Shown: piece after piece, positions 22,784 through 34,348 of the stretch
Layout: the number at the start of each line of letters is the position of its first letter
Position numbering within the stretch: the stretch's first letter is position 1
Assembly (NCBI GenBank): GCA_030278955.1
Contig: JAOANR010000006.1
Span: 53,658,915 to 53,722,914 of the forward strand
Length of the DNA stretch: 64,000 nt
Direction of reading: 5' to 3'
Source: Hygrophila difformis
Taxonomy: Eukaryota > Streptophyta > Magnoliopsida > Lamiales > Acanthaceae
Made by a program: the position numbers and the translations under genes
Notes under the pieces: model-generated
Databases searched by the model: none
What the model was told of the DNA's origin: nothing
Seen by the model: the letters and a program-made list of their open reading frames with translations, nothing else

Positions 22784-22875
22784 CAATCGGACCCATGACA
22801 CATAATCAGAAAATTAACACGACCAAGAGAATAATAGGAGATGGCAAGTACCTAGTAAGACATCACGACATATAA
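22784..22875 (+). pseudogene. Tail of a pararetrovirus ORF, probably end of pol
   Basis: A 29-codon frame begins at the LTR junction and ends at a TAA (22873). Composition and position, at the point where viral sequence resumes after the Tekay/Del insertion and just before an intergenic-like stretch, suggest the C-terminus of the viral polyprotein. No motif is diagnostic. Confidence 0.35.
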
Positions 22876-22943
22876 GTTTTTCGCGTACAGAAAATCAGTG
22901 TTTGAAAACCTCTTGAAATAATTAATATCTTTTATCAAAACAA

Positions 22944-23198
22944 ATGGAGAATATGACTAAAACTGCTGAAAACCCTAAAACAGATTTGTTTAAAACAGAA
23001 TCTCTTAAAAACACAGAAACAAGGTTTGTTATTGTACCTTGCCCGAAAACACACTTTCTATGCCAAGAATGTGAAAATTGGCTTATCAGACTGATGAATA
23101 AGCGAAATCAAATAGACATGATTTGCAGGAAACAAAGATTGTTTGAAAATATTATAAAATGGAAAGTAACTAAAGAAGTTGAATTTCTAAAAAATTAA
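22944..23198 (+). pseudogene. Small pararetrovirus-like ORF 1
   Basis: This starts with ATG and gives 84 residues. It has a Cys-rich motif (CPKTHFLCQEC) and a basic C-terminal half. After the TAA at 23196 the same frame stays open to about 23365, so the protein was probably longer. AT-rich base use matches the viral block at 10331-12526. Caulimovirids of the badnavirus type carry one or more small ORFs between the intergenic region and the movement protein, which suits this place, but I cannot assign a function. Confidence 0.45.
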
Positions 23199-23373
23199 AT
23201 AGAAATTCTAGAAAATAGTTATCAAAAGCATACAAAAATTTATAATGTTTTTGAGAAATTACGGGATAACCATATAGAAAAATGTGAAAACCATTTTATA
23301 GCGTGTGAACTTGAAGAAAAAATGTTTAAAAAATTACAAGAAGAACGTTTAGCAGGAAAAAACTGATTTGAAA

Positions 23374-23688
23374 ATGAAAGTACAAACACTTTTTGATATT
23401 TGTCCAGAATGTGGAAAACTTGGAGAAACCATGTGGAACATTGAAAAAGAAATAAAAGACCTTAAGGACACAATCTTAAGGTTAACAGAATACAAAGAAA
23501 ACGAGGAAGAAGACGCACATGAACTCATATATGTGTTAAACCGTGACGAAGAAATAAAAAATATTTTAAATTCGGTTCACATATATGAAGAAGTTATAAG
23601 TTACCAATCAACAGACCTCGAAACAAAAATAGAGGAGTTAAACACTTCTAAAACAAACTTTGTTAATCATATCAAAAATCAACATTAA
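23374..23688 (+). pseudogene. Small pararetrovirus-like ORF 2
   Basis: The reading is 104 codons from the ATG at 23374. It begins with a CPECGK motif, followed by a Glu/Lys-rich helix likely to form a coiled coil. It is followed after 2 nt by another tiny ORF. Tight packing of short AT-rich ORFs is typical of a compact viral genome, and no host gene family is recognised. Confidence 0.45.
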
Positions 23689-23690
23689 AA

Positions 23691-23926
23691 ATGACTTATA
23701 AAACAATAAGAAACTACAGTAAATGGGAGAAAACTGCGATTGAAAGATACCACATTAAAAAAGAAATTGTCAAAATCCAAATCGAAACAAAAATAAAATG
23801 CTTACAACTTTTAAACAGAAAAACCTCTTAATAGAAGAACTAGATTTATGTTTTTGGATAAATGATGAAATCAACAAACTACAAGAATATGAAAAAGCAT
23901 TAGATTGGGAAAGAAAACAGTGGTAG
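23691..23926 (+). pseudogene. Two tiny overlapping ORFs, viral-like
   Basis: One ATG at 23691 gives 46 residues ending at 23831, and a second at 23798 gives 42 residues ending at 23926 in another frame. Both are rich in Lys, Glu and Ile, like the two ORFs before them. They could be one gene broken by a frameshift. Viral-like composition fades out near 24075. Confidence 0.35.
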
Positions 23927-24075
23927 GTTAATTATATTGGTTAATCATAATGAAAACTCCTAAAGAAAATGTTAATATAACCAAATATCCAGAAAAGATA
24001 TTGAACTTTGGCATAAAAGTACTGAAATCAGAACAAAATGTATCGAACTTGTAAAACAAACGTACTGGACTTAAC

Positions 24076-24204
24076 TAGGGGCATATTTGTCAATTTGATA
24101 ACCTCTCACCTCTCACAATTAATTAAATATTTTATTATTTTACTCCTATATGTCCAAATTAAAATTGTCCTAACTTTTTTTTTCCGGCTTTCGCTATGAA
24201 AAAA
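24076..24204. other. AT-rich junction between pararetrovirus and old repeat unit
   Basis: Nothing coding is present. There is a T-run at about 24176-24183 and an A-run near 24199. Element A does not resume here, so the right edge of the viral insertion cannot be defined by rejoining pol. Confidence 0.4.
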
Positions 24205-24418
24205 AAATATATTCTATATACTATTTTTAGAGATGTATCATTATAAATATCTTCTTTATCATTTTCACATTTAATAACTATGTGCACCTTGTCCTATACT
24301 TACAAATTAAGTTTATTTTAATTCTCGTGTCCAATAATATATGACCTATTAAATGGAATAGAGGGAGTATCATTTTTTAATAAATATGAAGTACTCACTC
24401 CTTCGCATTTAAATAATA

Positions 24419-24678
24419 CTTCCTCCATTTTTTAATAAGTTATGAATCCCCTTTTTTCACACATTTCAGTGCACATTTTAAATTATTACTAACTCAAGTT
24501 TGATACAAGAAAAAATTTTAAAAGTTCGATATTTAAAAATTATAAGAGAAGACAAATCTAATAAAATTTAAATTATCTATATTTTAATTAGTATAACCAT
24601 GTTAAAAATTTAAATTAAAAAGTGATACAATAGACAGTAGGAAAAGTCAAACCGTAATTTATTAAAAAACAGAGGAAG
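24419..24678. mobile_element. Stowaway MITE (old copy)
   Basis: About 260 bp between TA dinucleotides, with near-matching terminal inverted repeats (CTTCCTCCATTTTTTAATAA at the left, the complement of TTATTAAAAAACAGAGGAAG at the right). It is orthologous to 27737-27994 and 38824-39081. Confidence 0.75.
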
Positions 24679-25032
24679 TATTTTGATTTTATACTCCGTA
24701 TATAAATATATACATATATATACTTCCTCCGTATCCCAATCTTTTTGACATACTAATTTTTCACGCAGTTCAATACATATTTTAAAATTACAAAAATTAA
24801 ATACTAAGTAAGTTGCATAAAACTAACAATGAAGCACCTGTGGACCAACGGTTTTTCAAAAGATATACGAAAATACAAAAAACAAAAACAAAAACTTTTG
24901 TCTCATACACCATTTTGCACCAGTCGCAATCTGTAGAAATTTGTGGATGAAAATCTCACATCTAAAATTAAATTAATTGGTGATAGTCGAATTGCTTCCA
25001 GTCATATAATAGTGAATGGGACGTATCACGAT

Positions 25033-25440
25033 TAGGGTTGCAAACGAACCGAATCGAACCGAATACTGCAGTATTCGATTTGATTTGTTAAGATTCACGA
25101 ATACTTTCGAATCGAATCGAATTATTCTATAAGGTAATTTAATATTGAAAAATTAATTTTTAATTATTAAATTAAATATTTAGTTCGATTTATATATTAA
25201 ATTTGGTACTTTAATTTCATATATAAATATATTCATATTAATTAATAAATATATTCACTAAAAATAAATTTTAAATTATCTAACAAAGTTATTTTACATA
25301 TTTATATATTCTTTTATATAAAATAAAATGTTTAATCGAATATCGAATCGAATCGAATATTATTCGAATATCAAAATTTCGAATAATTTCGAATCGAATC
25401 ACGAATCGAAGCAAAAATATTTGATTCTTTTGCAACCCTA
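25033..25440. mobile_element. hAT-type MITE with 8-bp target duplication
   Basis: A 408-bp insertion with terminal inverted repeats TAGGGTTGCAAA and the 8-bp target duplication ATCACGAT at 25025-25032 and 25441-25448. The body is made of GAATCGAA-like repeats. The related sites at about 28600 and 39690 lack it, which shows the empty site. Confidence 0.9.
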
Positions 25441-25863
25441 ATCACGATCGTTGCGGATACAAACACAATCCTACCATCAAGTATTTTGATTATTTTCATT
25501 AGTCAGATTTATAATAAATAAATCGCCTTGGCCCATCAAACCAAAATCCTCATTACACCCCCGAGTAATCCAGTGGGTCCACCGTCCACCGGTGCTTGCG
25601 TTGCGTGATGTTTCTTACATTTTGTAATGTGCTACTATTTAAATATAGATTTTCACTTTATATTTTATCATACTTATACATGTTAAAATATAGCTAAGCG
25701 AGTTCTTGTTAGATTCTTCTTATCATGTAATTTTTAGATATTGAACTTTTATAATTTTTACTTGTACCGAACTTAAATTATTAATAATTTAAAATGTACA
25801 ATGTATGTGTGAAAAGTGGGTTACTAATAAATATTAACATACGCAGAATGTATCAGCTACCAA

Positions 25864-25920
25864 AGACTACTACTACCAATCATTTTCAAAAAAAAAAAAA
25901 AGACTACTACTACCAATCAT
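25864..25920 (+). repeat. Micro-insertion 1: 20-bp direct repeats around TTTC-A(n)
   Basis: AGACTACTACTACCAATCAT occurs at 25864-25883 and again at 25901-25920, with only TTTC plus 13 A between. It resembles a target-primed insertion reduced to its poly(A) tail. Confidence 0.75.
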
Positions 25921-25930
25921 AATAATGAAT

Positions 25931-25974
25931 ATTTATTGTACATTCGTTCACCAAAAAATTATTTATTGTATATT
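25931..25974 (+). repeat. Micro-insertion 2: 14-bp direct repeats around a short A-rich tail
   Basis: ATTTATTGTAYATT occurs at 25931-25944 and 25961-25974 with one difference. The insert between them is 16 nt and contains six A. Confidence 0.55.
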
Positions 25975-26055
25975 AAATATGTATCCTAGCCTTGTCTAGC
26001 TAAAAAAATGAATTTGAAAATCATGTACTATTATGCAGCGAATCAGACCATGAGT

Positions 26056-26106
26056 CAATGACTACTCTTGCTTATCCCAAAAAAGAAAAAAAACAATGAC
26101 TACTCT
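26056..26106 (+). repeat. Micro-insertion 3: 13-bp direct repeats around an A-rich tail
   Basis: CAATGACTACTCT occurs at 26056-26068 and 26094-26106. The 25-nt insert is TGCTTATCCC followed by an A-rich run. Confidence 0.7.
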
Positions 26107-26518
26107 CATTGAGTGGATATTCTATTTCGAATTTATTCTTTATATATATTATTTAAAGAAGGTTTCAGTGAAGCAAAAATGTCCAACAATATTTTAAATC
26201 AATAAAATGAAATTTGTCAGAATGAGAATATATCTTTTTAGTAGCAAGTGACACTCAAGTCTTCGGCAAAGAATGGTGGGATCTCAACTTATACAAATTA
26301 TAAAATGATAAAGAGAAGGGATTGGGGATGAGTGACAAATGAAACCACCAACCATAATATTAAAAGTTGAAGGACTTGATCATTTGACTAAGTCCTCATC
26401 CGAGTCAAAATGAAAATATTGATAGAGTGATAATTTAAAAACATTTTTTATTTATATAATAAAATTAGTGTATTATTTTTAGTACATGAGGTAATATTAA
26501 CGTTCTCAACAAATCCTT

Positions 26519-27435
26519 TGTTGGGAACCAGTTTTGAGCAAATGTGTTCACAACCGATGTCTGAACTACTTTGTTGGACCAACCACATCATATGGCGACA
26601 AACTATTTAAGGGAAGCGAAGCTGGCGAATTTGCAATGGTATTACGTCCAACGGCTAGCTGATTCCCTGCCCGGATCTTGCACACGAAGGATGGAAACCA
26701 AGATCCTTTAATCCGGGCAACTCCATTCTAAGGATCCGCGCATTTATGGAAAGAAAATCTTCTATCTTAGAATGGAGGAAATATTGCTCTCTTCAAATAG
26801 GACTGCCAAGGGAAAAAGAAGAACGACGAATTATTCACTGAAATTGCTGTGCAATCGAAAGCTATTGTGAAGAGAGAAAATTATCTTCCTTCCGTGTTCG
26901 TGAGTCTATCATCTCGAAGGAAGGAAATCGATCAACACTTCCTCGGGTGAATTGGTCGATAATGTGCCACTGTGTGCTTGATTGAAACAGACGAATTCAA
27001 TCAAGATCTTCGAGGAGTCGTTAACTCAAGAGCTTAATTGAAAAGATCAAGGAGAGTCGCCAACAGGTTTCGACCAAGGGCAAACTTGAAGGAGGAGCCT
27101 TCAAGGGATTGAAGCAAGGTCGGGGAGATCTTCACCAAGACAGGGGGAGTGTCTTGGTTTGACAATTCAGTCCGCTTGGTGATTGAAGTTGGGCGAAACA
27201 ATTCACTATTGTTGTGATCGAGGATCAAACCAAAACAATTAGTGAATCTCCTGGATTGGTGTCCCCCAGATGTAGGCTTGTGCCGAACTGGGTCAACAAA
27301 CCTTGAGTTCTTTATTTTCACAGTTTATTTACTTTCCGCTGCTTTATTTCATAAACTGTTTAACGTGTCCACGAAAGGTGCTTGAACTAGTTTTCAGGAC
27401 TACTTAATTGGTTATCCACGCAAAAGGACCTAGCA
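26519..27435 (+). repeat. Solo LTR of the Sirevirus-like copia element
   Basis: 917 bp from TGTTGGGAACC to CTAGCA, flanked on both sides by TCCTT (26514-26518 and 27436-27440). The partner LTR at 37604-38520 has the same length and, by eye, differs at about four positions. No primer site or gag follows; the sequence after it is the same flank as after the other LTR. A minus-strand open frame inside (27034-27321) occurs in both LTRs and has no domain. Confidence 0.92.
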
Positions 27436-27736
27436 TCCTTCATTCACTACAAGAAAATAAACAAAATATTGAATTCTGATAGTTAAAATACTGAATTCTG
27501 ATAGTTTAAAAAAAAAAAAACTAAAATATCCTATATACTATTTTTCAATGTCTCATTATAAATATCTTCTTTATAATTTTCACATTTAACAACTATGTGC
27601 ACATTGTCATATACTTACAAATCAAGTTTACTTTAATTCTTGTGTCCAATAATATATGACGTATTAAATGGAATGGAGGGAGTAGTATCATTTTTTAATA
27701 AATATGGAGTACTCACTCCTTCGAATTTAAATAATA

Positions 27737-27994
27737 CTTCCTCCATTTTTTAATAAGTTACGGATCCCCGCTTTTCACACATTTCAGTGCATATTTTAAA
27801 TTATTACTAACTCAAGTTTGATACAAGGAAAAATTTTAAAAGTTCGATATTTAAAAACTATAAGACGAGACAAATCTAACAAAATTCAAATTATTTATAT
27901 TTTAACTTGTATAACTATATTAAAAATTTAAGTTAAAGTGATACAATAGACAGTAGGAAAAGTCAAACCGTAATTTATTAAAAAACAGAGGAAG
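27737..27994. mobile_element. Stowaway MITE 1 (copy 1)
   Basis: 258 bp with terminal inverted repeats starting CTTCCTCCATTTTTTAATAA and flanking TA at both ends. No coding capacity; Tc1/mariner-type MITE. Confidence 0.85.
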
Positions 27995-28040
27995 TATTTT
28001 GTTTTTATACTTCGTATATAAATATATATACATATATATA

Positions 28041-28300
28041 CTTCCTCTGTATCCCAATCTTTTTGACATACTAATTTTTCACGCAGTTCAATGCATATTT
28101 TAAATCATTAATTACAGAAATCCGGTACAAGTAAAAATTCTAAAAGTTCGATATTTAAAAACTACACAATGAGACGAATCTAACAAGATCCTACTTGGTT
28201 ATATTTTAATTTTAATAACTATTATAAAACTTTAAATGAAAATCTGTACGCAAATAGTGACATATAACCAAATGTAAGAAATATATGAATACGGAGGTAG
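28041..28300. mobile_element. Stowaway MITE 2 (copy 1)
   Basis: 260 bp with short terminal inverted repeats (CTTCCTCTGTATCCC at the left, complement of GAATACGGAGGTAG at the right) and flanking TA. It lies 46 bp from MITE 1. The old copy near 24723 keeps only its left end. Confidence 0.75.
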
Positions 28301-28807
28301 TATATATATAAAAAAAATGTCCCAAATGGCAAAGTTATAGAGCTAGATTCATGTGAGGTCTAATCACACATTAAAATTACAAAAATTAAATACTTACTAA
28401 GTTACATAAAAGTAACAATGAAGCACCTGTGCATCAACGGTTTTTCAAAAAATATACAAAAGACAAAAACAAAAACTTTTGTCTCATACACCATTTTGCA
28501 CCAATTGCAATTTGTAGAAATTTATGGATGAGAGTCTCACACCTAAAATCAATTGATGATAGGTCGAATTGCTTCCAACTATATAAGATAGTGAACAGGA
28601 CATATAACAACCGATGCGGGATACATACACAATCCTACAATGAAGTATTTTGATTATTTTCATTAGTCTGATTTATAATAAATAAATAAATAAATAAATA
28701 AATCGCCCTGGCCCATCAAATCAATATCCTCATTACACCCCGAGTAATTCAGTGGGTCCACCGACCACCGTTGCTTGCGTTGCGTGATGTTTCTTACGTT
28801 TGGTAAT

Positions 28808-29565
28808 TGTTAACCAAGAAATTTTAATTGAATAATATTTGAGGATCGTTACAAGGATTATGGAAAAGAATTATAGGAATCTTGAATAAAACAATAAAAG
28901 AATTAAAGTGCGGAATGAAAAATAAGTTTTAAGAAAGTGCATAAACAAAATAAAATGCAGAAGGTAAAAATATTAAAGTGTGGATTCCTTTGGTAGGGTT
29001 GTGATGCCAATCTAGGATGATGCCTCTAGTATTTATAAGGAGTCACGTCTTTCCTTGGCTTAAGGTCTTCCTCCTTGGATGCTACCGTTACCCCAATCTG
29101 CTCCAAGGATCCTCGGATGACGCCCTGTCTTAATGTCGCCAGATCTTCTCTTGGAGTAACCGTCCTCTCTTTTGCTGATCCCTTCTCCTCGGATGGCGCC
29201 TGGCTTCAATGCTTCTGCGATTCTCTCCAAGGGTGATGCAGCTTCTCAAGTCTTCAATGCTGCCCTGATCCTCTCCAAGTAGGGGTGAAAACGGGACGGA
29301 TACGGGCGGATAGTACCCATCCCGTATCCTATCCCATATTTTTTTGTCGAATATGGAATCGGATACGAATAGGCCGGATACAAATACGAATTCGAATATT
29401 TCGGGAAACGGATACGAGACGGATTCGGATTTTAACTCGGATAATCTTATAATTACTAAAATTAATTTTTTTTTAATAATTTTTTTAAGTGAAATCGGAA
29501 TATACGACTATGTAAGCTAAACTATTTTTTTAAATTTTCCATGATCATTAGTTATTTCGTTCAAA
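28808..29565 (-). repeat. Truncated copy of the TGTTAACC LTR with partial hAT MITE
   Basis: It corresponds to the first part of 39895-41196. The hAT MITE begins at 29280 and is cut at the junction with copia gag at 29565. On the minus strand a TATAAATA motif lies near 29035. Confidence 0.75.
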
Positions 29566-32500
29566 GAACTCCAAAGCCCTGAATGCAATTCACAATGCTC
29601 TCACAAAAGATCAATACAGACTTATCGCTGGATGTAAGATTGCATATGATGTCTGGACTACTTTAGCCAATACCTACGAGGGTATGGCTCCGGTAAAGAA
29701 ATCTAGAATCATTACTCTTGATGCACAATTTCATAAGATTTCTATGGATGATAATGAGTCTGTCGGCCAATATATTGGTCGTATCCGTGATCTAACCAAC
29801 CAAGCTCTTCAGCTTGGCAAAGTATATTCTCAACAGGACATTGTAGGAAAAATCATTGGGACGCTTCCGGAAAGGTTCAATGCAAAGGTCGCAGCACTTG
29901 AGCTATACAAAGACTTTGATAAATTGCAGGTTGATGAACTAATGGGAATCCTACAATCATGGGAAATGGATCACTGTCCTAGGACCAAAAGTAAACCAGT
30001 GGCATTCAAATCCACGACCAAGGATGAGGAAGATTTCTCCATGGAAAATCATGATGACTTCAGTGACGAAGAAGAACTGGCCATGTTGTCCAAAAGGCTA
30101 AATCAGATCATCAAGAACCGTAGATCTAGATTCAACTCCTCCATGAAGAAGGATGCCGGGACATCAAACTCTAAATCCACTCAGAAAGGCTCGAAGTCTC
30201 TCGACAAAAATAAACCAAAACCTTCAAGGATTGAGGATGACAAGGAGATCATATGTTTTGAATGTGGGGGAAGAGGCCATATGAAAAAAGACTGTGCCAA
30301 TCTCAGACCAAAGGAGTCCAGCAAATCCTATCAAGTAACATTTAGTGACTCTGAAGATGAGAAGGAGTCTGATGAACATGGTGTAAACTATGGAGTAGCC
30401 TTCGTCGGCACATGGGATTCGGACAGTGATGATGAACCCGAAACAGGTATGGGTCCCAACTCAGTCAATATGGTTTCCTCTAACATGGTTCACTCTTGTG
30501 CCAGGAATCAAGATGAAAGCGTCAGTAAACTCAATGATCTCTACGAAGAAACGTTCGAGAAGCTGGAAATATCCATTGCTGAATCAGTAGAATTACATGT
30601 CGAGAATGAAAGGCTAAAGGAACAACTCCAGAGTCTCACATGCAAAAATCAGGAACTTGAAAAGGCGTCCACAGAGCTGTCTGGACTGGTGAATGAACTA
30701 CGTGAGAAAAATGCTGAGCTTCAGAAAGAAAACAAGGAACTGGAGGTTGAAAAAGTTGACTATAAACTGTGGTACTATAGTATGCTTGGGAAGAAAGACG
30801 CTCTTCACACAGAACTCACCGAAGTTCAAGAGAAACTTGCCAAGGCTGAAAGCACTCTGGCGGCTCTAAACAAAGGAAAAGCCAAGTTAGATGATGTAAT
30901 TGCTATGGGAAGACCGAGCAACAACAAACAAGGCTTGGGATATCAAGCCTCAACTTCTCGTGGAGAAAAGAAAAGCAAGTTTGTGTCCGGAGGAATGCTA
31001 AGTGAACCCCGAACTATCAAGAAATCGTTCCACCATGTAGGAAGAAACAAGTGGACAAAGAGACCTCCACCTCCAATCCCACTCAGATGCGATTACTGCA
31101 AGCTTGAAGGCCACAAAACCAAAAATTGTGGAATTTTGGTAAAAGATCTACAAACAGGGAAACCCATCATCTGGCCAAATGACAAAATCAAGATGAAGCT
31201 AATCTCCATCAAGTGCGAATGGGTTCCTAAAATCCAGAACAAATGTCACGTTGCCTTTCTTTCACAAAAGAAGAATGCTGCAGACAAAATATGGTACTTC
31301 GACAGTGGATGTTCCAAACACATGACAGGAGAAAGGAGTCTGCTCAAACACTACAAAGAAATTAATGGAGGATTCGTTGTTTTTGGAGATGGAAAAAGGG
31401 GTGCCCTGATTGGTCAAGGGACCATTGAAAACAATGGCTCGAAGGAACTGTCACCTGTTTTCTTTGTCGATGGACTCCAAGCTAACTTGATAAGCATCAG
31501 TCAATTGTGTGATGAGGACCTTGTGGTGCAGTTTACCAAGAAAGATTGTCAAGTGCTCAATCAAGATCAAGAATGCATTATGAGAGGTTTGCGCTCTAAA
31601 AATAATTGCTATCATCTTGTTCAAACTTGCAATTTTGGTGCAGCTGCAGGTAAGGATCACATCACAGTATGGCATGAAAAGCTTGGACACCTTAACTTTA
31701 AAGATCTTATCAAACTCAGCAGAACCGGGGCAGTCAAAGGTCTTCCTCAATTCAATAAATCAAGTATAGTTCTCTGCAACGAGTGTGCCAAGAACAAACA
31801 ACACAGGAGTTCACACAAACTATCTGAACTCCCTGGATCAACCAAGTGTCTTGACCTACTGCACATGGATCTTATTGGTCCAATGGAGGTTGAAAGCTTG
31901 GGAGGTAAAAAATATATTTTTGTATGTATTGATGATTACTCCAGGTACACTTGGATAGATTTTCTCAGGGAAAAAGGCGACACATTCAAAGCCTTCGAGA
32001 AGTTGTGCAATCGACTCATGACCGAAAAGGACACTAAGATAAAACGGATTCGAAGTGATCATGGTCGAGAGTTTGAAAATCAATCCTTTGAAGAATACTG
32101 TGCTACACATGGAATTAAGCATGAATATTCGGCGCCAAAAACACCTCAACAAAACGGAGTTGTTGAAAGAAGAAATCGAACCCTACAAGAAATGTCTAGG
32201 GTGATGCTCAACTCAAAGAAAGTGGCTGAATTCCTTTGGGCCGAAGCCGTGAACACAGCTTGCTACACCATAAACCGAGTCTACTTAAGGCCAAACTCTC
32301 TTATGACTCCATATGAGATTTGGAACGGTAAAAAGACCTCAATTACTTACTTTCATATTTTTGGTAGCAAATGTTTTGTTCTAAATGACAGGGAACATGT
32401 TGGGAAGTTCCAAGAAAAAAGCAATGAAGGAATATTTGTGGGATACTCTACTACAAGTCGTGCATATAGAGTATATCTTCCTAAGACAAGGAAAGTACTG

Positions 32501-34348
32501 GAGTCCACAAATGTGATCATAGAAGATGTGACCAGCAAAGAGGATGTTCCTCCTCATGATGATGAAACTCCCAGTGGTCAGGATGATCAACACAGCTCAA
32601 CTCCACCCACTTCTGATGAACAGTCCACCAAACGAGTCCAAACGCCAAGCATGGACACCTCGTCACGAGAAGCAGAACCTCAAAAGGACCTAAATGGACG
32701 CATTCACAAGCATCATGACCCTGAAGACATTATTGGTGATGTAAATGAAAGGAGAAAGACTCGAGGGAAAAAGATCGACTTTAAAGAGCTTGCAGGCTTG
32801 CACTGCTATACTTCAAAGATCGAACCCTCAAGAGTTGAAGAAGCACTTCAAGATGAACACTGGATAAGTGCTATGCAAGATGAACTACTCCAGTTTGAAA
32901 GAAATAAAGTCTGGACCCTAGTTGAAAGACCTCAAGACAAAAACATAATCGGAACCAAGTGGATCTTTCGCAACAAAAGTGATGAAAAAGGGAACATTAC
33001 TAGAAACAAAGCTCGATTAGTTGCTCAGGGTTACACCCAAGTCGAAGGTGTCGACTTCAGTGAAACATTTGCACCTGTAGCAAGACTTGAAGCTGTCCGA
33101 CTACTACTATCGATCGCATGCTCGCTAGGATTCAAGCTTTTTCAAATGGATGTCAAAAGTGTCTTCCTAAATGGCTGGCTGAATGAGGAAGTATACGTAG
33201 AACAGCCTAAAGGATTTGAAGACCCCCATCATCCTCAACATGTCTACAAGCTCAACAAGGCACTCTATGGGCTAAAACAAGCTCCTAGGGCCTGGTACGA
33301 AAGGCTCTCCAAATACCTGCTTGAACATGGATTCGAAAGAGGGAGCTTGGACAAGACTCTCTTTATCAAAAGAGAGAACAAAGGGATCCTCATTGCTCAA
33401 GTCTACGTCGATGACATTGTTTTTGGATCAACACACCATGTGCTCAAGGACCAGTTCATCGAAATAATGGGTAAAGAATTTGAAATGAGCATGGTAGGAG
33501 AACTAACTTACTTTCTTGGTTTGCAGGTTGCTCAGAAGAAAGATGGAATATTTCTAAGCCAAACCAAGTATGCCCGAAACATTGTTAAAAAATTCGGCAT
33601 GGAATCCAGCAAACCAGCTCGAACGCCTATAGGGACTAATGACAAAATGAGCAAAGATCCTAGTGGTCAGAGTGTTGATCAGAAACTCTATCGAAGCATC
33701 ATCGGAAGCCTTCTATATCTTGCTGCAAGTAGACCAGACATAAGCTATGCAGTAGGTGTTTGTGCTCGTTACCAAGCCGACCCCAAGGAATCACATCTAA
33801 AGGCTGCCAAACGAGTGATCAAATATATCTCAGGAACCAGTGATCTTGGTATTTGGTACTCTAAAGAGTCTAATCTCTCATTACTTGCTTATAGTGATGC
33901 AGATTGGGCAGGTGATGCGGATGATCGAAAAAGCACAACCGGAGGATGCTTTTACATTGGAACTAACCTAGTTAGTTGGTATAGCAAGAAACAAAGCTCC
34001 ATATCCCTATCAACTGCTGAGGCCGAGTACATTGCTGCCGGAAGTTGTTGTGCACAATTGCTATGGATGAAGCAAATGATGCTAGATTATGGAATCGACC
34101 AAGAAGTCCTCACCATACTATGTGACAACATGAGTGCGATCAACATCTCCAAAAATCCTGTTCAACATGGGAGAACAAAGCACATTGAACTCAGACATCA
34201 CTTCATAAGAGATCTTGTTGAAGAAGGAATGGTGTCCATCCAACATGTCGGAACTACTGAGCAACATGCAGATATTTTTACAAAGGCACTGGATCGAGAG
34301 AGATTCGAAAAATTGAGAAGAGATCTTGGCCTATGCACGATCACATAA
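29564..34348 (+). CDS. gag-pol: Sirevirus-like copia gag-pol, 5'-truncated, otherwise intact
   Basis: Open from the junction at 29564; the first ATG is at 29684 (1554 residues from there). Order from that Met: gag (UBN2-type), CCHC knuckle [14 protein letters not shown] near residue 190, coiled coil, second knuckle [14 protein letters not shown] near 468, protease with DSG near 539, GAG-pre-integrase with HEKLGHLNF, integrase with D in [10 protein letters not shown] in RSDHGREF and E in NGVVERR, RT with YVDDIVFGS near 1240, and RNase H with D in SDADWAG, E in STAEAEY and D in CDNMSA. Integrase before RT marks Ty1/copia. Only the extreme N-terminus of gag is missing. All visible catalytic residues are kept, so inactivation was recent. 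Confidence 0.93.
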   Translation, partial: KNSKALNAIHNALTKDQYRLIAGCKIAYDVWTTLANTYEGMAPVKKSRIITLDAQFHKISMDDNESVGQYIGRIRDLTNQALQLGKVYSQQDIVGKIIGTLPERFNAKVAALELYKDFDKLQVDELMGILQSWEMDHCPRTKSKPVAFKSTTKDEEDFSMENHDDFSDEEELAMLSKRLNQIIKNRRSRFNSSMKKDAGTSNSKSTQKGSKSLDKNKPKPSRIEDDKEIICFECGGRGHMKKDCANLRPKESSKSYQVTFSDSEDEKESDEHGVNYGVAFVGTWDSDSDDEPETGMGPNSVNMVSSNMVHSCARNQDESVSKLNDLYEETFEKLEISIAESVELHVENERLKEQLQSLTCKNQELEKASTELSGLVNELREKNAELQKENKELEVEKVDYKLWYYSMLGKKDALHTELTEVQEKLAKAESTLAALNKGKAKLDDVIAMGRPSNNKQGLGYQASTSRGEKKSKFVSGGMLSEPRTIKKSFHHVGRNKWTKRPPPPIPLRCDYCKLEGHKTKNCGILVKDLQTGKPIIWPNDKIKMKLISIKCEWVPKIQNKCHVAFLSQKKNAADKIWYFDSGCSKHMTGERSLLKHYKEINGGFVVFGDGKRGALIGQGTIENNGSKELSPVFFVDGLQANLISISQLCDEDLVVQFTKKDCQVLNQDQECIMRGLRSKNNCYHLVQTCNFGAAAGKDHITVWHEKLGHLNFKDLIKLSRTGAVKGLPQFNKSSIVLCNECAKNKQHRSSHKLSELPGSTKCLDLLHMDLIGPMEVESLGGKKYIFVCIDDYSRYTWIDFLREKGDTFKAFEKLCNRLMTEKDTKIKRIRSDHGREFENQSFEEYCATHGIKHEYSAPKTPQQNGVVERRNRTLQEMSRVMLNSKKVAEFLWAEAVNTACYTINRVYLRPNSLMTPYEIWNGKKTSITYFHIFGSKCFVLNDREHVGKFQEKSNEGIFVGYSTTSRAYRVYLPKTRKVLESTNVIIEDVTSKEDVPPHDDETPSGQDDQHSSTPPTSDEQSTKRVQTPSMDTSSREAEPQKDLNGRIHKHHDPEDIIGDVNERRKTRGKKIDFKELAGLHCYTSKIEPSRVEEALQDEHWISAMQDELLQFERNKVWTLVERPQDKNIIGTKWIFRNKSDEKGNITRNKARLVAQGYTQVEGVDFSETFAPVARLEAVRLLLSIACSLGFKLFQMDVKSVFLNGWLNEEVYVEQPKGFEDPHHPQHVYKLNKALYGLKQAPRAWYERLSKYLLEHGFERGSLDKTLFIKRENKGILIAQVYVDDIVFGSTHHVLKDQFIEIMGKEFEMSMVGELTYFLGLQVAQKKDGIFLSQTKYARNIVKKFGMESSKPARTPIGTNDKMSKDPSGQSVDQKLYRSIIGSLLYLAASRPDISYAVGVCARYQADPKESHLKAAKRVIKYISGTSDLGIWYSKESNLSLLAYSDADWAGDADDRKSTTGGCFYIGTNLVSWYSKKQSSISLSTAEAEYIAAGSCCAQLLWMKQMMLDYGIDQEVLTILCDNMSAINISKNPVQHGRTKHIELRHHFIRDLVEEGMVSIQHVGTTEQHADIFTKALDRERFEKLRRDLGLCTIT

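Larger units (their letters stand above)
24205..25628. repeat. Old diverged copy of a unit also found at about 27520 and 38610
   Basis: By eye this stretch aligns, with many substitutions, to 27525-28807 and 38615-39894. Shared landmarks are the TATACTATTTTT start, the paired Stowaway ends, the CAACGGTTTTTCAAAA block and the end at TTTCTTACRTTTKGTAAT. It differs by a 408-bp hAT insertion and by loss of the second half of one Stowaway element near 24790. It has no coding content. Confidence 0.75.
25629..26513. other. AT-rich intergenic sequence with micro-insertions
   Basis: No gene is visible. Three short poly(A)-ended insertions between direct repeats are listed separately. The stretch ends at the TCCTT target site of the copia LTR. 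Confidence 0.5.
27441..29565. repeat. Flank segment, copy 1 (duplicate of 38526-40651)
   Basis: This matches 38526-40651 almost base for base, including nested Stowaway elements, an (AAAT)n array at about 28677-28702 and the start of an LTR fragment. At about 29565 the match ends and copia gag sequence begins, with a possible AAA microhomology. Confidence 0.9.

Noticed and set aside
27034..27321. Minus-strand ORF of 95 codons, repeated at 38119-38406
   Set aside because: It lies wholly within the two copies of the copia LTR and has no domain; repetition only reflects the LTR duplication.
27441..27475. CACTA transposon end (CACTACAAGAAAAT at 27447 and 38530)
   Set aside because: The start matches the CACTA terminal motif, but I found no matching inverted end or 3-bp duplication in the window, so I did not annotate an element.
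28429..28653. ORF of 74 codons, repeated at 39516-39740
   Set aside because: It is part of the duplicated flank segment. The old copy at about 24840-25030 does not keep the frame.
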